From positions 2,046,001 through 2,110,000 of the forward strand of contig NZ_BHGK01000001.1 in NCBI RefSeq assembly GCF_003574295.1: a stretch of DNA of 64,000 nt. Direction: 5' to 3'. Both the position numbers and the translations under genes were made by a program. This DNA comes from Mediterraneibacter butyricigenes (lineage in GTDB: Bacteria > Bacillota > Clostridia > Lachnospirales > Lachnospiraceae). This document shows, piece by piece, positions 49,940-58,881 of the stretch; position 1 is the first letter of the stretch, and each line of letters starts with the position of its first letter. Below the pieces are notes generated by a model. The model saw only the letters and a program-made list of their open reading frames with translations, was not told the DNA's origin and did not search any database.

Positions 49940-51670
49940 ATGAGTAAGACAGAAAAAAACGAAAAAATAAGAAATGAGAAAGCAGAAGAACTGAATCAGG
50001 AAGAAAAACAGACGGACTCGAAGAAACGTTTTTCGTGGATTCTGGGTGGTGGACTTTTCGTCCTTGTGCTGGCAGTGGGGATGATTGTGGGAATTCAGAA
50101 ACAGCATGCCGGAAGAACCCAGGAAAAGTATGAAAATCAGATTTCCAAAGCAGAAAAATGTATGGAAGAGATGGATTATGAGAAAGCGAAGAAAGCTTAT
50201 GAGGAAGCCATTCGTCTGGAGCCGAAGAAGAGCGAGCCCTATCTTGGTATGGCGAATCTGTATGTGGCACAGGATCAGCCGGATAAGGCAGAGGCTGTTC
50301 TGAAAAAAGCAGTGAAACAGGTTGAGAAGAAAGAACAGGAGGAAGTGAAAGCCCGTTATCAGTTCTATACCTATCCCAAAAAGGCTTTAAAGAAGGAAAA
50401 CGGCAGCTGTGATGCCGGAGAATATGAATGTAGCTATGCCGGTGGTTTCAATGAGGCTGGTGGCGGAATTTGGGTAGAATCTGTGCATGAATTGCAGGGC
50501 ATCCTGAACTGGTATATGGCGGATTATGATGGAGACGGTGCGGAAGAACTTCTGGTATTGACCTTGGATAATCAGAGGACACTTCCGTCGGATTACAATT
50601 CGGAGATCGTGCGAAATGGTGTGGATCTTCAGATGTATGAACTGGTGGATGGAAAGCCGGTACTGCAGGCAACCTACCAAGCATTGGAGCCGGTACTTGG
50701 ATATGGAGACGAGGAAGAGGACGGCATCTTTTTACAGAAGAAGGACGGAACGGTTTACATCTGCGGAAGCTGTTCCAACGGAATCTATCTGTATGCGGAC
50801 GGTACGGTTCTGAACTCTTTCATTTTAACCTATCAGGACGGAAAGTTCCGGGAAGAAGGCGGACAGTTGCAGTCGGTTGCCGGATCAGACTGGTCGGATG
50901 AAGTGGAAGTTTCCAACCAGATGGCAAGTCTGTTGGACAAGATGGGATTAGCAAAAGATGCTGCAAAAATCCGGGAGGATCATATGCCGATGTTCCGTTT
51001 CCTGGATCGGCCGGATCACACCTTGCTTCGGATCCACGGAGAAAATGAAGGCGGTGACAGTTGGAAATTCATCCAGAGTGGAAATGTTGCCGATTTGGGG
51101 AAGGTAAAACTGATCATAAAATACGGAGAACTTGTGGTGGCAGATGGAGATGCTGACAGTCGCAATCAGAATGCATCCGACGGTTCTCAGTCAGAGGCGG
51201 CTCAGCCGAATGCCTCCGGACAGGTAAATCAGAGCAGTGGCTCGGAATATCAGAATCTTTACGGTCCACTGTTGGATCAGGTCGATGCAACGTATGGAGA
51301 ATATAACGATTATTATCTCTACGATATAGATGGAGATGGAGTGAAAGAATTGCTTCTGCAGGAAGGAACCTGCGAGGCAGATTATATGTACCAGGTCTAC
51401 ACCATTGCAAATGGTTCGGCTGTTTATCTGGGAGAACTTTCCGGTGGACATACGGTGTTTTTTGAAGATACAGAAGGGGGAAATGGTTCTTCCATCCTTT
51501 TGATGCAGGCACATATGGGATATGAGAGAATCAGCCGTGTGACACTGAGCAATGGAAGCCTTTCGGAAGAAGAAATTTCAGAACGGGAGCTTGGAGAGGA
51601 AGAAGAGTATTTTGACAATGGAGCTCCTCTTCCGGAAGCAGCCGTGACGGATCATTCATTGTTGAATTAA
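49940..51670 (+). CDS. Membrane-anchored TPR protein with DxDGDG calcium-like motifs
   Basis: The 576-residue protein has a charged cytoplasmic start, one helix (residues ~32-50), then a TPR-like unit (KCMEEMDYEKAKKAYEEAIRLEPKKSEPYLGMANLYVAQ) outside the membrane. Two similar segments contain EF-hand/VCBS-type loops, ADYDGDGAEELLVL (~195) and YDIDGDGVKELLLQ (~457). Between them is a Ser/Gln/Asn-rich linker. It is probably an extracellular, calcium-dependent scaffold or sensor. GGGGAGGAAATGTC lies before the ATG; the gene is monocistronic. Confidence 0.8.
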   Translation: MSKTEKNEKIRNEKAEELNQEEKQTDSKKRFSWILGGGLFVLVLAVGMIVGIQKQHAGRTQEKYENQISKAEKCMEEMDYEKAKKAYEEAIRLEPKKSEPYLGMANLYVAQDQPDKAEAVLKKAVKQVEKKEQEEVKARYQFYTYPKKALKKENGSCDAGEYECSYAGGFNEAGGGIWVESVHELQGILNWYMADYDGDGAEELLVLTLDNQRTLPSDYNSEIVRNGVDLQMYELVDGKPVLQATYQALEPVLGYGDEEEDGIFLQKKDGTVYICGSCSNGIYLYADGTVLNSFILTYQDGKFREEGGQLQSVAGSDWSDEVEVSNQMASLLDKMGLAKDAAKIREDHMPMFRFLDRPDHTLLRIHGENEGGDSWKFIQSGNVADLGKVKLIIKYGELVVADGDADSRNQNASDGSQSEAAQPNASGQVNQSSGSEYQNLYGPLLDQVDATYGEYNDYYLYDIDGDGVKELLLQEGTCEADYMYQVYTIANGSAVYLGELSGGHTVFFEDTEGGNGSSILLMQAHMGYERISRVTLSNGSLSEEEISERELGEEEEYFDNGAPLPEAAVTDHSLLN

Positions 51671-51870
51671 ATATATCTGGCGATGCTGAGGATGAATCCG
51701 ATGGCACCGATTACAAGGAAGATCAGTCCGATACCGGCTGATCTTTTTCTTTGCTCCATTTGAGTAGCCTGTTCCGAAGTCAAGGATTGGATCGGATAAT
51801 TCCTGTGTCCGATCAGGTAAAGCAGCAGATAATAAGTACCTGCGCGTAAAAATTGTTTGACATGGCGGTT
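51666..51870 (-). pseudogene. Small membrane protein without a start codon
   Basis: On the minus strand an open frame ends RKRSAGIGLIFLVIGAIGFI LSIARYI with stop at 51666-51668, preceded by LRAGTYYLLLYLIGHRNYPI. It has two likely helices and looks real, but upstream it reaches a stop at 51871-51873 with no ATG, GTG or TTG near the beginning. It is either a 5'-truncated relic or uses an unusual start. It lies just downstream of apbE on the same strand. Confidence 0.5.
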
Positions 51871-51887
51871 TTACAAGGAAGAGCGGA

Positions 51888-52976
51888 TTATCTTTGCAAC
51901 ACTTTAACCTTGGTATCGGCATAATCTTCCGTGAGGGCAAACTGATCTTTCAGTCCCTCCGTAAGATAAACGGTTCCGGAATCGGTAACGAAAACGGCTT
52001 CGAAATCATCACTCTGACTCCAGAGCTGAGAAGCCTTATCCAGTCCCATTACAAACAGAGAAGTGGAAAGTCCGTCGCAGATACTGCCTTTGTCGCCGAC
52101 GATGGTGACGGAAAGAAGTCCGCTGTCGGCAGGATGGCCGGTAGCAGGATCCATGATGTGCCAGTAGGTCTGTCCATCCTGTTCGAAATAGCGTTCATAT
52201 CCACCGGACGTGACGACGGCCTGATCCCGGATGGAGAGTACCATCATCGAAGAATCCCCGGAAGGATCCTGGATCCCGACTTCCCAGGGCGAACCGTCTG
52301 GCTTGGATCCTACGGTCTGTACATTTCCACCCAGATTTAACAGAGCGGATTTGACTCCGTTCTTCCGGAGAGAATCAGCAGCCAGTTCCCCGGCGTATCC
52401 TTTCGCAATACTGCCAAGATCCAGAGTCATGCCCTCCGGGATCGTGACCGTTCCGGTGGAGGCATCATACTGGATCTTTGTATAATCGACCTGAGCCAGA
52501 AGAGTTTGAATGGTTGTCTCGTCCGGGACCTGATAATTTCCGGTGGTAAAGCCCCAGGCACGGACGATAGGGTAGATGGAAATATCCAGCGCACCATCGG
52601 TTCGGCTGCACATGGTCAGGGCTTCCTGCATCAGAGTGGCGGCATGTCCGGTCAGAGTTCCCGTGCCTTCCTGGTTGATTCGGTAGAGTTCACTGTTGGG
52701 ATCAGTGACAGAAACCTGTTTCTCCAGATCGGTGATAACAGACTTGGCATCTTCTAACAGAGCCTGCTCTCCGTAAACCTGAAACTGCATGGTCGTGTCC
52801 ATGGAGAAAAAAGTCCGGGAAGATGGCTCGGTAGAATCAGATCCGGAATCGGAGAATGCCGAACCAGAAGAGTCGTTTTCTGAGCTGGAGGATGCATCAG
52901 ATCCCCTTGAACAAGCGGTGAAAAGCAGGGAAGACAACAGAACACAGGTCAGAGTAATTGATAAGATTTTCTTCAT
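51888..52976 (-). CDS. apbE: ApbE-type FAD:protein FMN transferase, lipoprotein
   Basis: The 362-residue protein has lipobox LLFTAC (Cys ~22), a Ser/Asp-rich linker, and the ApbE domain: FFSMDTTMQFQVYG, GALDISIYPIVRAWGF, TLDLGSIAKGYAGELAADSL, ALLNLGGNVQTVG, WHIMDPATGHPADSGLLSVTI. It transfers FMN to Thr of exported electron-transfer proteins on the outer membrane face, using FAD and Mg. The flavinylated partner is not in the window. A DtxR/Feo-type dyad lies in its promoter region, suggesting iron control. Confidence 0.93.
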   Translation of the reverse strand: MKKILSITLTCVLLSSLLFTACSRGSDASSSSENDSSGSAFSDSGSDSTEPSSRTFFSMDTTMQFQVYGEQALLEDAKSVITDLEKQVSVTDPNSELYRINQEGTGTLTGHAATLMQEALTMCSRTDGALDISIYPIVRAWGFTTGNYQVPDETTIQTLLAQVDYTKIQYDASTGTVTIPEGMTLDLGSIAKGYAGELAADSLRKNGVKSALLNLGGNVQTVGSKPDGSPWEVGIQDPSGDSSMMVLSIRDQAVVTSGGYERYFEQDGQTYWHIMDPATGHPADSGLLSVTIVGDKGSICDGLSTSLFVMGLDKASQLWSQSDDFEAVFVTDSGTVYLTEGLKDQFALTEDYADTKVKVLQR

Positions 52977-53055
52977 AAAATGAACTCCTTTTACAGTAAA
53001 TAATAGATTTTTTCAATAATAATGATTCTGTTTGACGGTAGAATCGAAGGCTGAT

Positions 53056-53090
53056 ATTATAATTGCGCCAAAGTTAGTATAAGCTAACTT
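53056..53090 (-). promoter_or_regulatory. Candidate iron-regulator (DtxR/Feo-type) operator
   Basis: AAGTTAG (53071-53077) and CTAACTT (53084-53090) form a perfect 7-base inverted repeat around TATAAG. On the minus strand a TATAAT box lies at 53056-53061, so the dyad covers the -35 of the apbE promoter. Dyads with TTAG...CTAA arms are typical of DtxR-like iron regulators in Firmicutes. It may also serve the divergent surface gene. Confidence 0.55.
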
Positions 53091-53293
53091 CTTCGAGCGA
53101 TTCCTGTAAGAATCCGGAGTCAAAATAGCAGTTCCTGATCGTGCGGTTTACCAGATATTCTGCACAGGCAGGATTTAAATTTTGATACCGGAATCCTATA
53201 AAATATAGCATGGATGACAAAAGGCATCAATCAAATTTTACAGGAAAGCAGATCGAAGGACAGGAAAAATCAAAAAATTAAGAGGAGGGACAC

Positions 53294-56200
53294 ATGAAAA
53301 AGAAAATGTGGAAGAAAGTCGCATCATTGCTCTTATCCATGATGTTCGTACTTTCTACGGTAACGATGCCGGCGATGGCAGCAGATTTGAAAGCAGCACC
53401 GACGGAAGTGAAGTCGTGTTCAGCAAGTGGAATTTATTCTACAGTATTTAATCTGGAATTTGCAGATGAAACATGGATGGACGCGATTCAGGCGGTCAGT
53501 GTAAATGGAAAAGCTTATACCAAGCAGACGATCAACAGCTTTTCTGATGGAGAATTATGGAATGTTGGCTCAACATATAATGCCTATGGAACGATAAAGG
53601 TTCTGCAGTTTATTGAACCATCTGGTGCAACTTATCCGTTGACAGTTCAGGTCACAGCAACCGGATATCAGGATCTTACGGTGAAGATTGAAAAAGGAAG
53701 TTCATATGGCAGCTACACTGCGACAGTGGAACAAAGCGGCAGCGGAGAGAACGCAAAGACTTATACCGCGACGGCAGCGACGGGACTGAAAAACGGTTCC
53801 ATTGAACTGAGCAAGACCACTGATCTGAAAGAAGGAGAAGTGGTCACGGTAACGGCGACACCGGACAACGGTTATGAAGTAAATGCCATTACGGCAACTA
53901 CAGACAGCAAAGCCGATGTGGAAGTGAAAAATACAGACGGAACTTATACCTTTGCAATGCCGGCAGGAAATGTAACGGTATCTGCAACCTTTCAGGCAAA
54001 ACAGCCGGTAGAGCCGGGAAAGATCAGCGCGGATCAGTTCAGCATCAAAAAAGACAGTTTTGGAAATGACTGGAATGTGACAGTGACGGGAGAGGATGGT
54101 TATGTCGCTGCGATCACAGACGTAAAAGTCAACGGCACTTCCTGGACAGAGCAGTCTTATGATCCGTCCAGTGGTGGAGCTTACCGAAAAAAGGCGGATG
54201 ACAATCTGCTGGTATTTGCGGCAACAGATTTCAGCCCGAATCCGACGACTCCGATTCTGAAAAGCGGAGATGTGATCACGATCACGGCAAATGACTATGA
54301 AGAGATTACCTTAAAACTGGTTGTAGATGTAAATGGAAACGCAACCTTGCAGGAAGATGACGGGCAGGGCGATCCGTATGAACTTCATGTAAAAATTGAC
54401 GGCTCCTTTGAGGCTGCAATCGTAGGCCAGAAGGATTACGATGGAGTCTCCAGTGCCAGCACAGGCGGTGCTACCAGCAACAATAACAGTGCTGTAAAGG
54501 TATACGGTGCGCTGACGGATAAGGGAACAGCCCCGGTGGACAGTGATTGGGAAGAACTGGACAATCTGTCCAAGATCAGCCTGGATGGAAGCAAATGCAG
54601 TGTCAGCATTGTACCGGATACAGCAAAAGGAACACCGGCAGATGCAGACAGTGGTATGGAAGGCGTTTACATGACCATCAGCAGTGCACTGACCTTAAAC
54701 GGAACACCGAAGGATGAAGGCCAGTATCAGATTTCTGTGTCCATTACGGATAAACAAGGAAGAACGGCGGTCAGCAACAGCTTACCATTCCGAATTTATA
54801 CCGGAAAAGAAAAACTGGCAGATCAGTTAAAAGAAGAAAACTTCAGACAATTTACAAGCGGCCTGTACGCGTGGGATATCATGGAACCATGGGCGATTGC
54901 GGACTTTGGAAGTAATGTGGACGGAGAAGAAGAAAGCGTGCGCGTTCCGAAAGATCTGGAAGTCTGGTATGGATCCCATACAAGCGGAACCTATGGATAT
55001 CTTGGCTATGATATCGAGTGGGAAAAAGTAGAGAGCGGTGACATTCCGCAGACTCTTTATATCCCGGCTGGCTGCAATCTGACCATTGAAAATATGGAAA
55101 TCTTAAGCAGTGTCCATATCATCGTGGAAAATGGTGGAAAGCTGACACTTTCCGATTCGACGGTTCAGGGAATCATTGATGTGGAAAAGGGCGGAACATT
55201 TTCTATGAACTACAATGCGTTCGAAGGAAACTTTACATCAGGAGCCTCCATTTGCGGACAGCTTCGTCTTGCAGACGGTGCAATTCTGGAAAATGCAGCG
55301 ATTTATTCCAATGCCAACTATCTGGCAAATGGAGATCTGACCGATCGAAATATTAAAACTCCGGTTGTAGTTGCAAATGGAAATGTAACAGTCAAAGGTC
55401 AGGTATTTATCCGTGGAGAAGGGGACGGCCCGGGAATCGGCCAGACTGGACTTCAAGTGAAAAATGGGACTCTGACGCTTGCGGATGGTGCGATCCTTGC
55501 AGTATACGGAGGGGAAGGCGCCATCAATAAAAATGATGGCGGAACTGCCATTGATCTGGTCAACGGAAATATTGAAGGAAACGGAAAGCTGATTGCAGTG
55601 GCAGGTAAGACCCTGTTTGGAGACGGCGGAACGGGTGTGACAGGAAACGGAACCATCAATACTTCAGAAGCATATATTCAGGGATCCACGACTTATAAGG
55701 GAGAAACCGGAAAAGCAACGGACGAGGATGTGAAGATCGTCAGTGCAAAGAAACATGTGGAAGATGGAACGAAGAAAGAAGCAGGAGCCAACGATCCACT
55801 GGATGATCTGTACTGGAGAAAAGGTCAAACCATTCCACCGATTGGGAAGTTTGTAATTGATACACAGGAACCGACGGTTGTAGAATTTAGTGTGACTCTG
55901 GGTAAGGATTCTGCCAAATATGATGGAACCAATAAGATCCCGAGTGTTGTGGTGAAGGATGGAACATATGTCCTGAAAGAAGGCAGAGACTATGAAATCA
56001 CGTACACCTTTGAGGCAAAGGACAATGTAAATGCTCAGAATGAGGATGTAAATGCGGCAGCAACTACAGAAGGTGCAACCGGACAGAACTTCAAGGACGC
56101 AGAGTTCATCGAAGCAGGAACTTACACCCTGACAGTAACCGGAATCGGAAATTATGAAGGATCCACCGGAACTGCGGTCTTTACAATCGAAGCCAAGGCA

Positions 56201-56488
56201 ACAAATGGCGGAGACAACGGCAATAACGGAAATAAAGGAGATGCCGGTAAGGACGATAGCAATAAGGGTGACGCCGGAAAAGACAACGGAAGCATCGGAA
56301 AAGATAATGGAAATTCCGGAAATACAGGAAAAGATGCAGACAAAAACGGAAGCAAGAAAGTTATTTCCAAAAAGACAAATACTCCGAAGACCGGAGATTA
56401 CAGCAACTTATTTCTGTGGGGAGCACTTCTCGTAGTTTCCTGCGGTGCATGCGTTGGATCAGTTGTGATCAGAAGAAACAGAAAATAG
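53294..56488 (+). CDS. Large surface protein with hemoglobin-interacting-like domains and TPKTG anchor
   Basis: The 1064-residue protein has a signal peptide (1-30). Domains of the DUF1533 / hemoblobin-interacting type follow at ~38-140 and ~245-355 (AVSVNGKAYTKQTI; DVKVNGTSWTEQSYDPSSGG ... ITANDYEEITLKL). Between them is a bacterial-repeat (InlB-B-like) domain (GSIELSKTTDLKEGEVVTVTATPDNGYEVNAI). The centre is a beta-helix-like region (~590-800, NVTVKGQVFIRGEG). A Gly/Asn/Asp/Lys linker, TPKTGD, a helix and RRNRK form a sortase-type anchor. It could capture host haem proteins or another ligand. AGGAGGG precedes the start. Confidence 0.82.
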   Translation: MKKKMWKKVASLLLSMMFVLSTVTMPAMAADLKAAPTEVKSCSASGIYSTVFNLEFADETWMDAIQAVSVNGKAYTKQTINSFSDGELWNVGSTYNAYGTIKVLQFIEPSGATYPLTVQVTATGYQDLTVKIEKGSSYGSYTATVEQSGSGENAKTYTATAATGLKNGSIELSKTTDLKEGEVVTVTATPDNGYEVNAITATTDSKADVEVKNTDGTYTFAMPAGNVTVSATFQAKQPVEPGKISADQFSIKKDSFGNDWNVTVTGEDGYVAAITDVKVNGTSWTEQSYDPSSGGAYRKKADDNLLVFAATDFSPNPTTPILKSGDVITITANDYEEITLKLVVDVNGNATLQEDDGQGDPYELHVKIDGSFEAAIVGQKDYDGVSSASTGGATSNNNSAVKVYGALTDKGTAPVDSDWEELDNLSKISLDGSKCSVSIVPDTAKGTPADADSGMEGVYMTISSALTLNGTPKDEGQYQISVSITDKQGRTAVSNSLPFRIYTGKEKLADQLKEENFRQFTSGLYAWDIMEPWAIADFGSNVDGEEESVRVPKDLEVWYGSHTSGTYGYLGYDIEWEKVESGDIPQTLYIPAGCNLTIENMEILSSVHIIVENGGKLTLSDSTVQGIIDVEKGGTFSMNYNAFEGNFTSGASICGQLRLADGAILENAAIYSNANYLANGDLTDRNIKTPVVVANGNVTVKGQVFIRGEGDGPGIGQTGLQVKNGTLTLADGAILAVYGGEGAINKNDGGTAIDLVNGNIEGNGKLIAVAGKTLFGDGGTGVTGNGTINTSEAYIQGSTTYKGETGKATDEDVKIVSAKKHVEDGTKKEAGANDPLDDLYWRKGQTIPPIGKFVIDTQEPTVVEFSVTLGKDSAKYDGTNKIPSVVVKDGTYVLKEGRDYEITYTFEAKDNVNAQNEDVNAAATTEGATGQNFKDAEFIEAGTYTLTVTGIGNYEGSTGTAVFTIEAKATNGGDNGNNGNKGDAGKDDSNKGDAGKDNGSIGKDNGNSGNTGKDADKNGSKKVISKKTNTPKTGDYSNLFLWGALLVVSCGACVGSVVIRRNRK

Positions 56489-56587
56489 AAGAATAAAGAA
56501 GAGGTTGTATATGTCAGAGGATCGGACGGAAGAAATACCGTAGAAAGGATACTGGGAAGAAAAATTAAAAAACTGAATAAAAACACA

Positions 56588-56616
56588 TTGACTAAACAAA
56601 AGTGCAGTGATATGAT
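56588..56616 (+). promoter_or_regulatory. Promoter of the RidA gene
   Basis: TTGACT (56588-56593), 17 bases, TATGAT (56611-56616), 48 bases before the start. Confidence 0.85.
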
Positions 56617-56663
56617 GAAGTCAGAAAAAGTTAAAAGATCCAAAAAGAACGGAGGAAATTGTG

Positions 56664-57038
56664 ATGAAAACACTTGAAACAAAAAATGCACCGGCAGCAA
56701 TCGGACCATATTCTCAGGCAAAAATGGTAGGAAATTTTGTATTTGCATCCGGACAGATCCCGGTAGACCCGGCAACAGGAGAAGTAGCCGGAGATAAGAT
56801 TGAGACACAGGCTGAACAGTCCTGTAAAAATGTGGGAGCAATCCTGGAAGAAGCAGGACTTAGCTTTGACAATGTTGTAAAGACCACATGTTTCCTGGCT
56901 GATATGGCAGACTTCGCTGCATTTAACGCAGTTTATGAAAAATACTTTACCAGCAAACCGGCTCGTTCCTGTGTCGCTGTAAAACAGCTTCCGAAAGACG
57001 TTCTGTGTGAAGTAGAAGCAATTGCTGTTGCAGAGTAA
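56664..57038 (+). CDS. ridA: RidA-family enamine/imine deaminase
   Basis: ATG 56664 (GGAGGA 7 bases upstream) gives 124 residues with the RidA signatures: APAAIGPYSQAKMVGNFVFASGQIP, Arg of KPARSCVAVKQLPKDVLCEVEAIAV, whose Arg binds substrate carboxylate. It hydrolyses reactive 2-aminoacrylate and related enamines formed by PLP enzymes. It has its own promoter and terminator. The YheO-type regulator downstream is often found next to RidA or D-amino-acid genes. Confidence 0.95.
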   Translation: MKTLETKNAPAAIGPYSQAKMVGNFVFASGQIPVDPATGEVAGDKIETQAEQSCKNVGAILEEAGLSFDNVVKTTCFLADMADFAAFNAVYEKYFTSKPARSCVAVKQLPKDVLCEVEAIAVAE

Positions 57039-57107
57039 TTGTCAGTGTGAAGTTATTTCACAACAGGAAGAGACTGATTGAGAAACATTAAAAAGGGTTA
57101 TACAAGA

Positions 57108-57136
57108 CGGAGGATGTGCAGGCAATCCTCCGTTTT
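57108..57136 (+). terminator. Terminator of ridA
   Basis: CGGAGGAT (57108-57115) with ATCCTCCG (57125-57132), 8 perfect pairs, then TTTT. Confidence 0.85.
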
Positions 57137-57175
57137 GCGATAATGCACAAAGTATGTGTTGATGGGAGAAGCAAT

Positions 57176-57868
57176 ATGAGAGATCATCATGTGGTATTAA
57201 CCGAGACAGACAAAGCGATTCTGAATTCTTACAGTGCTATGCTGGAGGGCCTGTCCATGTATTTGGGGGAAGGCTATGAAATGGTATTGCACAGTCTGGA
57301 GGATTACAGTAACTCTGCGGTTAAAGTGATTCACGGACTTCACACCGGGCGAAAAGAAGGGGCTCCGATCACGGATCTGGCATTGGATTTACTGGAAGAA
57401 ATCCAGAAAAAGGAAGCAGATGGGAAGGAAACCCGGAAGGGAATCACATATTTTACCCAGAATAAAAAAGGAGAGCCGTTGAAATCTGTGACGATCCCGA
57501 TTCGAGGAGAACAGAATCGAATCATAGGACTTCTCTGTATTAACTTTTCCATGAATCTTCCGTTTTCTGAGTATCTGAAAAATTTTGTGGGACAGGGAAT
57601 CGGAACAAAACCGCAGGAAGCTTATGAGAATCGCAAAGAAAACTTCTCGGCGAACAGTGTGGAATTGCTGGAAGATATGGCGGAAGAAATCCGTCAGGAA
57701 GTGATGGAAGATAAGGGAATATCAACAGCCAATCGGAATAAAGAGATCATTTCCAGACTTTACAAAAAAGGAGTCTACAACATGAAAGATGCCGTGTCGA
57801 GAACGGCGGAAATCCTCGGAATCAGCAAGAATACGGTGTATCTGCATCTAAGAAATCTGGAAGAATAA
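57176..57868 (+). CDS. YheO/DauR-type transcriptional regulator
   Basis: ATG 57176 is chosen for GGGAG at good spacing; the longer frame covers the ridA terminator. The 230-residue protein has a PAS-like YheO domain (DKAILNSYSAMLEGLSMYLGEGYEMVLHSLEDYSNSAVKVIHGLHTGRKEGAPITDLAL) and a C-terminal HTH (GVYNMKDAVSRTAEILGISKNTVYLHLRNLEE). DauR of this family represses D-arginine catabolism. It may control ridA or unlinked amino-acid genes. Confidence 0.88.
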   Translation: MRDHHVVLTETDKAILNSYSAMLEGLSMYLGEGYEMVLHSLEDYSNSAVKVIHGLHTGRKEGAPITDLALDLLEEIQKKEADGKETRKGITYFTQNKKGEPLKSVTIPIRGEQNRIIGLLCINFSMNLPFSEYLKNFVGQGIGTKPQEAYENRKENFSANSVELLEDMAEEIRQEVMEDKGISTANRNKEIISRLYKKGVYNMKDAVSRTAEILGISKNTVYLHLRNLEE

Positions 57869-57889
57869 AGGCAACAGTATACAGAATGT

Positions 57890-58014
57890 TATAATACGAC
57901 GTTTTTATAAAAGTTGCTTACAGTGGGAGGAGAGAATAAAATAGCGATAAGAATCAGGGCAGAGCATGGTTTTGTTTTTGGAAAAGCGTGGGGACCAATG
58001 TTCTGCCCTTTTTT
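57890..58014 (+). ncRNA. Candidate small RNA with strong terminator
   Basis: TATAAT (57890-57895) could start a transcript near 57902. It ends at a terminator in which AGGGCAGAGCATGG (57956-57969) pairs with CCAATGTTCTGCCCT (57995-58009), then T5. There is no ORF despite a GGAGGAG motif at 57926. No -35 is obvious. It may be a ~110-nt sRNA, or simply a terminator of the gene upstream. Confidence 0.4.
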
Positions 58015-58173
58015 AGTTGCAAAGCATATGATAAAAAGGTTCAGTGGGGCCTTTGGGAGTCTGGTGTGAATAAAAGTCTGAGTTTGCTAAGAAAAATTTA
58101 AGATTTACATCGAGATTTTTTTAAATGACCACAGATATACTGAGACTACAATATGAAATGAAGGGAAAGAAAA

Positions 58174-58881
58174 ATGAGTGAGGAAACGATTTTGGTCGTG
58201 GATGATAATCGGGAAATTGTATATTCGATCAGTGAATTGCTGAAATATGAAGGCTATCAGACCGTAGCGGCTTATGACGGGATGCAGGCACTGGAAGTGC
58301 TGGAAAAAGAAAAGATCGATCTGATTTTGCTGGATGTGATGATGCCAAGACTGAATGGTCTGTCTGCGTTGATGAAGCTGCGGGAGAAAAGTCAGATTCC
58401 GGTGATTATTCTTTCGGCGAAAACGGAAGAAAGCGATAAAGTGTCGGGACTTGTGCTGGGAGCCGACGATTATGTGGAAAAACCTTATAATCCGGCGGAG
58501 CTGATAGCCAGAGTGAAGGCGCATCTCAGGCGGTATCATGCCTGGGGAGGAAGTCAGCCGAAGGAAGATCCGGATCAGATCGTAAATGGTGGTCTGGTGC
58601 TAGATAAAAAGCAGAGACTTGTGATTGTGGAAGGAGAGGAAGTTCGTCTGACGGCTACGGAATACAAGATTCTGGAACTGTTTATGACCCATCTGGGACA
58701 GGTGTTTTCGGCAGAACAGATTTATGAAAATGTCTGGCGGGAAGATGCAGGTTATGCGGCGGAAAATACGGTGATGGTACATATCCGTCATATTCGGGGA
58801 AAAGTGGAGATTGATACAAGAAAACCAAGATATGTAAAGGTGGTGTGGGGCATTGGCTACAAAATGGAAAAATACGACTGA
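58174..58881 (+). CDS. OmpR-family response regulator (VanR/WalR-like)
   Basis: The 235-residue protein has the receiver motif DD at 9-10, phospho-acceptor D in LILLDVMMPRLNG (~53), the switch Thr/Ser (ILSAKTEE) and Lys in YVEKPYNPAEL. The C-terminal winged helix reads RLTATEYKILELFMTHLGQVFSAEQIYENVW ... VRHIRGKVE. Residues are complete, so it should be active. The kinase gene begins within its last codons. AAGGGAAAG lies before the ATG. Confidence 0.93.
   Translation: MSEETILVVDDNREIVYSISELLKYEGYQTVAAYDGMQALEVLEKEKIDLILLDVMMPRLNGLSALMKLREKSQIPVIILSAKTEESDKVSGLVLGADDYVEKPYNPAELIARVKAHLRRYHAWGGSQPKEDPDQIVNGGLVLDKKQRLVIVEGEEVRLTATEYKILELFMTHLGQVFSAEQIYENVWREDAGYAAENTVMVHIRHIRGKVEIDTRKPRYVKVVWGIGYKMEKYD

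Noticed and set aside
51656-51940. 94-codon minus-strand frame overlapping the apbE end
   Set aside because: The credible coding frame in this stretch is a different one (51666-51870), with membrane helices; this one is Pro/Arg-rich noise.
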